Shown piece by piece: positions 40,601 through 52,600 of a stretch of DNA of 64,000 nucleotides (positions are counted from its first letter, which is position 1; the number at the start of each line of letters is the position of its first letter). Under the pieces are notes generated by a model. It was not told the DNA's origin. It saw only the letters and a list, made by a program, of their open reading frames with translations, and searched no databases. Source of the DNA: Syngnathus acus (taxonomy: Eukaryota > Chordata > Actinopteri > Syngnathiformes > Syngnathidae); the NCBI RefSeq assembly GCF_901709675.1, contig NC_051100.1, positions 10,202,786 to 10,266,785 of the forward strand, written 5' to 3'. A program made the translations under genes and the position numbers.

Positions 40601-43600
40601 GTGAGTCGTTGTAATCTTTTGAGCCTTGCTTTTCAATTCTTTGCTTGTGCTGCACCGCGTTTAACATAATCGCAAGCCTAGTTGATGATAAGACATGCAG
40701 CTAATCCTGCCAATTGATAAAAAGCCTTCTTAGCGCAGGCGGCTCTGGTATGTCACATCCACTCACGTGCTTTAAATAGCAGACGAGCATTACTACTAGT
40801 CTAGGCAGATGCATTAGCACCTTAAGACGGATTTAGAATGTTGTAGTCATGACGATGGGGGTTGCGGGCCAAGCAGGTGTTGACTCAAATGTCATGACTA
40901 AATGTCACTGCTTAGTTAGAACAATGAGATTTTACATGAGTGAAAGAAATGACTAGAGGGTTTGACGTCTGTGGCTAATTTCTTTTGAGCGGTTACTTTG
41001 ATTGCACAGGCCAGAAAACGATCCTTCAGTCTCAAAATATCTGTATGCTGAACTCAATCCCAATCTCTGCATCAAAACAAGCATATTGATAATGAAATAT
41101 TAATGTGTTGGAATTCTCTCATGACATCTGAGAAGTGTCTGTTCTACTTATCACAGGCCTTTTAACCCCACCGAGCAAAACGTTCTTGGGATTTTTCGGC
41201 AGTCTCACTAGAGATTGTAGCCTTGATCAACAGAAAGATAATTAAATTTACTTGAGATTCTTTAATGAAGAGCAATTGTTTGTTCCCTACGTTTTAGTAC
41301 TTCTTTGTTACAATGTATCCTTCATAAGCAAATATGGTGGGAACTTCACCCATTAGCTACCGTATTTTCCGGACTATAAGGCGCACCTAAAAACTCCAAA
41401 TTTTCTCAAAAGCCGACAGTGCGCCTTATAGTCCGGTGCGCCTTATATATGGACCAAATTCCTAAATTTAAACTGGCCCGAAGCATTGTGTCATGAAGTC
41501 AATCATAAGTGGCCCGCTGAAGACTATGAATCATGAATCAAAAAGACTATGGATCATTATTTTGTGATTATCAGGTAATTTGTTGCGTCTGAAGTTGAAA
41601 TAAAAAAGATAAAATGGAGAATAATTTGATTTGGATTAAAAATCTGACATGATGCATTAATGGTGCGCCTTATAGTCCGGTGCGCCTTATATAAGGACAA
41701 CGTTTTAAAATAGGCCCTTCATTGAAGGTGCGCCTTATAGTCAGTCCGGTGCGCCTTATAGTCAGTCCGGTGCGCCTTATAGTCCGGAAAATACGGTACA
41801 TGGTTCTCAAATCATGAAAGTTCATCTCTGCTGACAGCAGTGCAGAATCTGTCCTCTTCCCCTCCTCTGGACCAATAAGAGGTAGGGCCATGGCCTGGCA
41901 GGATTACTCATGCACGTGCGCGTTAATGTAGACGTGTCACGCCATTACTGTCATCCAACTGTTTCTTGCCATTTATTCATGCTGGCATCATGCACAATAT
42001 GAAGCAACCAAACAGCGAGAACTAATCCACACATCCATTCTCTGCACCGCTTATCCTCGCTAGGGTCTCAGCGGGTGTGCTGGAGCCTATCCCAGCTTGC
42101 TATGTATATGCGAGAAGTGGGGTACACTCTGGATTGAAAAACTGCTTCCACCTTGGAGAGATGATGATCTACTCGAAGTGTACCACTGCAATCTGCACCA
42201 TATAAAATGTAAACATGCACACCTAACTTGGACCAATCCTGCAACTTGGTGGAGATGAAGCTCTAGAGTTTTCTGTCTCTCACCCTGGAAACTACAGTGT
42301 CACTGCCAGTAGATCAAGACCCCTTACAAAGACCTTTGATACTTTTTATGTCCTTTAGATCGTAACCATCAGTCCTTTCCTTTTAGAAAATCAAATATAC
42401 TGGATGTAGTATTAGTTCCAAACACAAACATGGCATCCTGTAGAAATGGGGAGTTTGACTGTGGTCAGACTTGTTACATTCCATCATTTGGTGCATAAAG
42501 ACAAGAGGAAAGGCTTGTTAGTGAACACAGGGGCGAGTGGGTGATGAGGACACTGAGTTCAAGCATTTCTTGCCAAGGCTGTGTATTGAAAATGCATCTC
42601 AGACCGTCAGAGAGTGCTTTTGTGTCTTAATTCATCGTACCAGCTATGAAGCGTGATAAAAGAGCACATACAGAGCTCCTTTTGTGGAGCACGACTGACA
42701 AGGTCAGACACAGACTGTGATTTTCTTTTTTTTCCACTCCTCTCTTTGATATAAAGCCAGTGCTGTTTAGGTTGAGACAGTATGGATGCATTTTACAGAG
42801 AGCTACTTTTGTTGTAGCGGAGATTGGGAGTTTGGGCAAACGGGGATTTGCAGAATACGTGTTTGAAATTGTCACGTTATTAAACAATTGAATCGTATTC
42901 CGTGTTTTGAGAAACAGTATTGTTTTAGAAACAGTAGTGTTTACATTTCAAAATAATCCGTACAATTTGCAACATGACATTTGTGGATTTTAGAATGACA
43001 GGGCTGCATCTGCATTTTCTTTTCAGGTTATTTATTTTCCGTCCATCCCTAGGCATGTACTACAAGAATGAGATCAGTGGAGAGGAAGAGCAAGCCAATA
43101 AAACATTCTGTTTTGGATTGCAGTGACTTTCCTTGTAGGCATTTGCAGAGTGGGAGGTGTATAACATTTTCTTACAGCACAAATGTTGGTCTGGGTTTTT
43201 CCTCTCAGCAGTCTAACTGACAACTGTTTTGCTCTTGGTCATTGTGTAGCAACTGAACCCGATGTTAGATGATGGAGGAATTATACATATTTTGCTCATT
43301 TTCCTTGATGACATTGTGAAATTATTGTGATAGCTCATAGAGCTTGGCAAAAAGAAAAAGTAAATGGTTGTCTTGAAATCATTAGGGAATCTTTGATAGG
43401 AAATGCTTATTTTGAAACAGCTATTTGTTTGTATGTCTCAAAACACCAACTCTCTTCCATTCTGTTACTGTTATGGTAATAAGATGCAGAGAAAGAGTCC
43501 GGGACTTTTTGTACTGGGTTGCCACACGGTGTGACTTTGCATAAATGTGTGAACCAGGTTGGGACTGAAATCAGACTTTCTCGCTTTGTGCCTGTGCCTG

Positions 43601-46600
43601 TTCGTTGAGAGAAAACAATAAAAAGAAAGTCTGCCTTTGTTTACTGATTTGCTTGATACCACACTCACTCTCAAACCAGAATGTGGAAGCTTGACTTGCA
43701 TTACAAAGTCCCACTTTATCTTCCAGGGTTCGAAGCGTCTTCTGCGATCCAACGAGTATGTCCTCCCACCCAGTGGACTCATGGAGACAGATCTGGAACT
43801 GACATTCTCACTACAGGCAAGCACTCTGTCACTGTGCTGTGAATTGTCACACTGACACGGCAGTTACTTGACAACTATAATTGGGAACAAACTTGTAGCC
43901 ACTCTGGTACCCTTTGCAACCCCACTGGTGTTTCTTGTGTTTCAGAGCTGTGTGTTAATATTGCTCTATGTTTGTACATGAGAGTTTGACGAACAAATAT
44001 TTTGTATTTGGTGACTTTTGAAGTACCGTATTTTCCGCACTATAAGGCGCACCGGATTATAAGGCGCACCTTCAATGAATGGCTCATTTTAAAACTTTGT
44101 CCATATATAAGATATACATTTGGCCTGCGGGCCGGACTTTGGACACGCCTGCTGTAGTGGCACAATATTGGTCCATATATAAGGCGCACCTGATTATAAG
44201 GCGCACTGTCGGCTTTTGAGAAAATTTGAGGTTTAAGGTGCGCCTTATAGTGCGGAAAATACGGTAATCTAACATTCTTGAAATAAATTTACGTCGCTGA
44301 ATCAGCATATTGAACATTTATTAGACTGTTATTTATCTTCAAGTTGAATTTAATCTACCCGGATATTACCTTCCTATTTGAGAAGTCACTTCATTATCTG
44401 ATGACTGACATAATTAATCATTCTGGCTGCAAATGAATGATAATGCTACAAAATAGTGAAACATTGATACAGACGTCTCTGGTCCACATTAATTAAGTTC
44501 CTGCTTAGTGGTCTGAGACTGCCCAAAAAAAGCTTTAAAAATGTCACGGACCTGAGACAAATTAAACTGGATAAATGAGCTGCAGACGCTTTCGTACAGA
44601 ATTGAGTAAAGTGAAAAATAATTATGGGCTCTACGTGCTCTGTCCTGCACATTAGAGCTTCCTTTATAGATTTTGGCTCACAACCAAATTAGGATTTTTG
44701 AAGTCATAGGAATTTTTTTTTTTTTAATTTCATCTGTATAATTCCACACACTTAAACATTTACTGTCAGTATGGATAGCGTGTCACACTGCTTTAATCAT
44801 TTACTGTATTGATCTTTAAAATTGATGATGTAATCTAATCTTTTTTTGGGGGGGTTGGTAGTACCCCCATTTTTTGAAGAGGGATGCCAACAGACTACAA
44901 ATCATGCTGCAAAGGAGGAAACGCTACAAGAATCGAACCATCCTGGGCTACAAGACTTTGGCTGTGGGAATTATCAATATGGCCGAGGTACCGATGTTTC
45001 CTTTGCATGGTCTTGTTTCCCGACAGATCTGTTGTCTCCTTATCTTTAAAGAAGGCATTCATGCTGCTCTTCATTGTGACAGTGATTGACATGTATTCCT
45101 AGCCATGTACCTTTGTTTTGTTTCCCCTTCTGGTGTTACACTTGACTTAAATGATTCATGCTCCTCACACGCTGCTGCATGAGATTACGGGCCATCTGGA
45201 GCTGGCTTTGGATGTACTTTTTCTGAAAGCACCGTTTGGAACCGTGATATGTAGAAATAATGGACCGAGAGCTGGTCTAAGGCCCAGCGTGGATGTTCAT
45301 TTAATGGGAATGTGGCTCTGTTTAAGTCCTCAATCCAAGTCATTTGGGGTTAAGAATCTGCTCGCGAGGATTTATGTTTTTCTGCATATTACAAGGGTAA
45401 AACCCAAAGTGGATTTTTGTATGGGCGTTGTTGCATCACGCAAAGGTTTTGCGTTCATTTCGCATATTAATGTCATGAAGCGAAACCGCATGCTTTTTGC
45501 GACTCTCCGAACTCCATGACTTATTTCATAAGGTTTCTGAGAGGCTTTTGTGAAGGAACAGTGGGGAGATGGAGTGTAGATTCTCAATTCTAAACTATGT
45601 TTTAATATTTATTCCGTGTGCATATTTACAAGAGATAGATGTTAATGAATGCCACTATCGCTCCATTAAGCTGTAGGATTGCATAAGTACATTTTTAAAT
45701 GCAACGTTAGATGAGAGCAGCCTCAGCCCTGCAAAAGACATTAACATTAATTCGCGAAAACAAGGTCAATACATACATTGCTATAGATTGGAATGGCACT
45801 CAGCTATTGCACAGCATCCCACAGGCCTGTATGAATGAATAAGACTAAATTGAATATTAAGAGTATACCTCTTTTTTTTTTTATTCCAAGCAATTCCAGT
45901 ATGTTGTCAATTTTTTTTTATTTGGTCTCCGGCACTCATCCTGACTTTAAATGGACTTTAAATGGAGCTTCTAAGTTAGTTAGTGTATGAGGGAAATCCC
46001 AGTATAGTGATTCATATTGTGAAATATTACAGCGACTCTCCAGATAGCGATTGGAACTAAAGCAATAAAACGGTTACAATGTTTTCATGATACAAGCAAA
46101 TTGGCTTTGGTCTGTTCTACAATCACAAAGGAAAATAAGCAATTCTGTGGCGGTGAAGATTCATTTCGAGATTGCTTCGCTCTCTGCCTGTAATCAATTG
46201 CTTGTTGTAAAGGAGGAGGCTACCTCTCCTGAAGCACTGTTGGCTCTGTGAAGTATAGAGATAACATTCTTTCTTCCTCCCGCTCTGTTGAAGGAAGTAT
46301 TTGTTCTACTCTGCTTCAGCATGTCCGCTGAGTGATTGATCTATGCAAAAATTGCATGTGACATGATTCCATCTCAGCTAAAGTGGACTTGATATTGAGA
46401 CAAATGAGGTGAACGTGGCCTAATTGCATGAGGACATATGAGGAGCCATACAGGGGGGGATGATTATGGAAATGACGAAATCCATTTTTACTTTATGGAA
46501 ATGTCTTTATGTTCAGGTGATGCAACACCCTACAGACGGAGGCCTGATTCTTGGTCTCCATAGCAACGTGAAAGAAGCGCCAGTGCGTGTGGCGGAGATC

Positions 46601-49600
46601 AGTGTGTACTCTCTGTCCAGCCAGCCTATCGACCACGAGGACGGTAGTGGCCAGGCTGGGCGAAAGACTAAAACCTCAGGTGGGCGCCCTCGTCTCCCCC
46701 CCCTACAAGCGGCCCGGCCTAATCCTGACTGACACTTCAGACTTTGCTCCCAACACATGGATCCTATTTCCCAAATGAAGTCTAATAATGCTTTCCTAAC
46801 GTAGGCCTGAGAATATGTTACTCTCTTCTGCTATGGTTGTAATGTTGATCTCTGAGCTGAGCAGATGTCGGGCCTATTACCTTACACTGCTCTAATTCTG
46901 GACAGTGGGGGAAATATTTGGCCCAGATTAGGCTCCACGCCTTCATCCTGCTATGATGGTCCCTCGCTGTTCTGGTTGTTATTAAGGAGGTCATTCAAAC
47001 ATAACAGATGAGCTCATGTACCAAGTATTAAGCCTGTGTCACTTTGGGAGAACATTTCTCTCTCTACTCTTTGCAATAATCCTTTATGACACCAATCCCA
47101 TTAACAAAATGACACAGACACTAAAATGAGTTGATTGAAAAGAACAGAAAATCCCAGTCAGAAATGGCATGTTTCAAATTCAACCACTGCAATTTGCTAT
47201 TCAAACGGTAGCCTCCTCGTGGCGAATAACAATATAAATGGGTTTAATAATTAGGACGGAAAGTGCACTCAGTAAGTAATTAACTCAAGTGCCCTTGGAT
47301 ATCGGCCGGCCTCAGTTTGTAATGTTTTTGTTTTACACACGATACTTCTGTAACTGTATTCATCGATGAAATTCTTTTCTGATTTATTTCCTTCAGACCG
47401 CTCCCCAGACATGGACAACTATTCCGAAGAGGATGATGACAGTTATTCATCCGAGCAAGAAGCAAGCGATGATGCGGCTCATGGCCAGGTAAGTGCCAGA
47501 AAGAAAATATGTTTTATGTATATGCTGTTCTTTTTATGCATCATATTCATGGCTCAGAATTGAATTAACTATGTCTTAACTTTTGCATCACCGTAACGTT
47601 AACCAGTTAATGCTGATACTGACTGCAGCGACTCTATTTTATCTGAATTCTTTGTATTGCAACACAAAAATGCACAATTGAGGGAATTCTTTAAAATCAC
47701 TATGATAACCATACATAGAGTGCGACCGTTTATTTTGCCTCCGTGTATTTCAGGATATTTATGATGAAGACGACGAGCTTCGCAAGCCCAAAAAAGCCCG
47801 GAGGAAAATGATACGGACCACTTCCATGACGAGGGTTAGCTGCCTTCTCTTCTGTTACTGGCTAATCATTGACCACAAGAAGAGCGTTGTTTTCTGACTC
47901 AGAAGCTTTTAAGGGTTTCCCATTTGTACAAGCCATTAGTAGATTGCGGAGCAGCATGTAAATGAGATCTGTGGTTTCAGTGGAGTCAACTAAAATGATT
48001 GTTGTGGTCGATGCGTAATCCGCAAGATGGTTCTTGGGAGAATTTATGAATTGGAATGATTGCTATTTTCACTATAGCAGAAATGTGCTTTCAACCTGTG
48101 TACAATTGTGTTTGTCTCTGTTATAGCAACCAAACTTCAAGCAAAAATTTGTGGCCTTGTTGAAGAGGTTCAAGGTAACCGATGAGGTGAGTTTTTTTTT
48201 TTTTTTTAATAAGTTGATTTGATTGATACCCAAGAAATGTGTTCAAGGTTGAAGCAAAAACACATAAAAGTGAATCTTAGAGGGTAACACAACACCCATA
48301 TGGGATTTCTTGTAACCTCTGCTAGAAATTCTAGCCTTAAATAAGACAAGTCATTCATTTGCTGTCGGAAAAGATATCTTTATCCGTACTGACCCATTAA
48401 ACAGCAAGCTAGGTTGTTGCTAATGTATTCCTGACAGGCGAAGAATTGCCTATGAAAAAAAACGAGCTTGGAGCATCATTATGGTGCTTGGTTGCATTAT
48501 CCCCCACTCCACTCATGGATGTATGATTCATAAATTGCCATCAGCAACGATTTGTATGCTGAATCCATTAAGGGCTTTAATCTCCACGACTTCATCTAAT
48601 GATAAATGTTGGATCGTGTTTAGATTTCCAATGTCCATCTTAGCAGTCTTTTTAAATCAATGCAGTATATAGAACATCAGAATAATTATGTCGCTCAGAT
48701 TTATACAGTGCCTTTCAAATGAATGGCTTGTATTTGTTTCAACGGCGCAATTAGACACCGATTCCAAGATATCAATTTGCACATAATCTGTGGTAAAGGA
48801 TAAGAAACTATTGTGTCGTCAAATCTTGACGATCCGCTTTGTTTTTAGGATTTGCTCACGCACTGCGAAAAACCAAACCTCTATTCTGATGCTGTTGTCA
48901 GTGGGCCTGTTTGTTTTACCGTTGAGTGTTTACTCTTGACTGAGACTGTTTGGAGACCAATTTGCCAGTCACAGTTCACTGATGATCAAATTGAACACAG
49001 GCCGACTTCACCCGAGCGATCAATGCCCAGTTTATATTAATGGAAGTCAACGGTGTCGTTCTGAGTCACTCACTGCGTTCTGACTGTGTTTGGCCAGTCC
49101 TCAGTTAGCCTGATGATCTTTATCACACTGCTTGTCACTAATCCCTTCTTTTTAGCCGGACAGCATGCACGGCCGCCGTTCTATAAATACAAAGCCGAGG
49201 AGGTAGAAAAAGGACAGACTGTGTTTATCTGCTCCCTGACAGCTCTTGCACTTGTGGAGTGGCATTAATCACCCGATTAGTCCCAAAGCTTGCCTGTGTG
49301 CACTTCCTATGATACGTACGCATCCCCACTGTGAAGACTGCAGATCAAAGTTCATCACTGCAGGTCTCTTTTAGCATTGCACATCTGATTGGCTAGCTTT
49401 CAGTCATGGATGTAGTGGTTTTAACAGTTTCTCCTTTTCATAGCACTCAGTCATCATTTTCGACAATTGTTTATCTGATCAGCAGAGCCGTACAAGTGAT
49501 TAGCAAGCGTGCGGCAAAGGTCAACCTCCCCCCTTCCCCCCCTTTTTTTTTTTAAATCTCTGTGATATTTACAAGCTTACTCATGTGTTGACAATATGTC

Positions 49601-52600
49601 TATCGTGTTTGGCAGGTCTTGGACTCTGACCCGGTAGACCAGACCCAGGAAGTAGAGGAAGATTTGGACTTACTCTACGACAGTCTGGAGGTGTACAACC
49701 AGAGTGACAGCGGGCCCGAGATGGAGGACAATGAAAGTGTCTTGAGCACACCCAAGCCTAAGCTTAAGTGAGTTTGCCCTCATTCTGTTTCCGTGTAACA
49801 AATTAAAGTGTGATTAATCTTCAACTCCCCAATTATTAATTAAACGACCAGATTGTTCCAAGCGATGGAGCTGTTTTTATTCGGTACGTCCAATTTCTTT
49901 CTTTTTTTTTTTTTACAGGCCGTTTTTCGAGGGAATGTCTCACTCCAGCTCCCAGACAGAGATCGGAAGCATACACAGCCAAAAAAGTCAACCGAGAGAG
50001 CTGTTATATGCTGTAAGTTGATCACCAGGCCCTCAGTTGTTATAGCAATAACAACCTGCTCTGGTTCTTTTCAGCCCTGCCATAAAGTTATTCCTTCTTG
50101 TCGTGCTGGATGGGGTGATGTGGTTAACAGTGTTATGTAAAGTAATTCCCCCCGCGGCAGTGTGTAAAATGCCTGGCGGCTCCGTTGCCTTGAATGGTTC
50201 TGGGATTCCCAAGAAACATGCTAAAAATTTTGGGAATGATGAAAATGTAGAGCTGGTGGATAAGATGAAGGGGCTGCTGTCCCACCCTGGTTCACCCCTG
50301 GAGTATTTATAGAGACTGACGCCATATGACCTCTGCACCATCATCAAGACGTACACATGCAAACACACGCAAATATGCTCGGAGAGAAGATTGGATGAAG
50401 CATTCCCACCCAGATTTATGACCGGTTGGGGACAAAAGCTGAAGAGTAAGAGAGAGACGTGTTGTGTCTGACTTTGTGACGGGGAGGACAAGGGTGGGAT
50501 GTTTATAAATGTGTTGGAATCCATTTTAGCTTGGACAGAAGAGCATAGAACATTCCACAAAGCAAATAGTCGTCCATTTTGTCAAATAAGTGTCTCAGGT
50601 CAAACACAAATAGCAAAGCAGTGGATGAAAACAATCGCAACAATTTGTGTTTTTTACCATTCAGAGTGGAGACTTTCTCACCGTGGACAGATGTAAAGCG
50701 CAAGGGGCCCGCTATCAAGAGGACAGCATCATAGACACAACCATTGGGGTATGTTTTTGGTACAGCACTTTCTTTGCCCTAATGTCCCGTGAGCATAGTG
50801 TTCTCCATTTTTCTTTTCCACACCCTTACCCTTGAAACTGGAGTGCGCTTTGCCTCCCGTGGGTGTTGGGATTTTCCGGGAAGAAGCTAAGATGGGGTGG
50901 GGGCGTGCAAAGCCAGGGATACTACACACATGTCACGATGCATCGATTAAAATAGTTCATTCAATTAAGAAAAATATTTGAAATATTTTTAATTCCTTGG
51001 TTGGTTTCAGGATGGTACTTGTTGTAGTTGCGAAATTAAATCTTCCAGCTTTATTATGAGCTACAAATATAAGGGTCCAGAAAATATTATAGTTGAAGTA
51101 GGTAGAATTGGAAGGTATCAGATTGCACGTTTTTCCCCCTGATAATCAAATGTCATTAATGGTCTAGGTACAATATTAGTCATAAAGCAAAAAGGCCCCA
51201 TAGTCAAATAATAAGAGTGGTCTGAGCCAGAAAAGTTGCTTTGTGCAACTACCATTTGGCAAAGACAGCTGACAGTTAAGAGCTAATTGAGCAGACCTTA
51301 TTGTTGTTACCAAATTGTTTCGTCCACAACTTTATGATGCAAGGACAATCAAATTAAACAATCAGACGATGCCCAGTGGGGTACGTTATTGTCATCTCCA
51401 ATGAAGCATTCCTTTGTTTGTCATACAATGGAAATTGTGCAGAGGTTTCCAAAGAGGTTGAAAATGGACTTTTGAAACCATGCGGTGGGTCGTGTTCTGC
51501 ACATATAGCTTTGCACATTCTTGGATTGTTCAAGATATGATGCTTGATGAATTATAATCTCTTCATGACAAAATAATTGACAGCGTTAGCCCCAATCAGA
51601 ACATCAGACGAGGCAGCAAGATCAACTGTAGATAGCCTTGAAAATGTGCTGTTCCCCGTGCTTGCTTATTTGTCTCTATTTTGGCTCTCCCTCTCCCAAG
51701 TGCAGTTTTGCCAAGCCCCTCTGCCTCGCACCAGTAACCTTCTTCAAACTCAACATCTCAAATACTGCAGTTTTTTCCTCTCATTACGGGGCCAAAACAT
51801 TCTGACCTAGCTCCTTTTCCACAACTCTAAAATGCTATCTCCAAATCTTTCACAAGATGCAAAGTAGGCGCTTGGGAGAACAACCGAGGCTTGACACAAA
51901 CTCTTATGTGATGAACATCAGCACTGTCTTTTCTTCTTTTTGGCTTAGGAGCCAGAGACCGATGACAGCGGGCCAGGGCCAGGGGAGGTGAGCAGCTGGG
52001 ACGTCAACACTGAACGGATGACTAGCACTGTTGGCAAGCTTTGCAAGACCGAATCCCAAAACCACATGTCTCCAAGGTACTCCGCCGAGCCCCGCATCTG
52101 GATTTGTGCACGCAACGTCTTTCTCAATTCGCACAATCGCTATTGCATGCATGACTAACAGCTGCATTCTTATTTATAGCTTCCTGCTAAGATTCCTGTT
52201 CTTGGTCTTTTCAGTAAAATGGAGAACAGGCTACAGAGACGTCCACGCAGCACCTCCATGAAAGACAGACAGAATTCCAAGGCCCAAAGTGACCGCACCA
52301 GCAGTATAGATAGCGAGTGCTCCCCAGACTCAAGACTCATAGCACAGGTACGCAAGCTAAAATGTGCTCTTTTTTCTTTTTTCTTTTAAGCTTAAATACA
52401 ATGTGGTATGTATCACGTTCTGACTCCATGCTACTGATTCATCCAAAAGGTCCCCAGGAAGTCTGTGTATGACCAATTGAACCAGATCCTTATCTCTGAT
52501 GAACGCTTGCCAGAGAGCATCATTCTCATCAACACTCTGGAGTGGCAAGGACAGGTCAGTCAATAGCTTAGCTTGGACACTTGACATCTTTCTTTCTTTC

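Larger units (their letters stand above)
40601..43726 (+). other. pacs2: pacs2 intron 2 (about 3.1 kb)
   Basis: Contains the 441-bp family A MITE and a SINE 3' fragment. Nothing else recognised. Confidence 0.8.

Noticed and set aside
41670-41891. Repetitive IRRTGL minus-strand peptide
   Set aside because: It is the translation of tandem MITE units, not a gene.
45151-45519. 122-codon plus-strand frame in pacs2 intron 4
   Set aside because: No family resemblance and no splice connection to neighbouring exons.
50033-50560. 175-codon minus-strand open frame in pacs2 intron 10
   Set aside because: No recognisable domain, biased low-complexity composition and no supporting splice or promoter signals; chance open frame.
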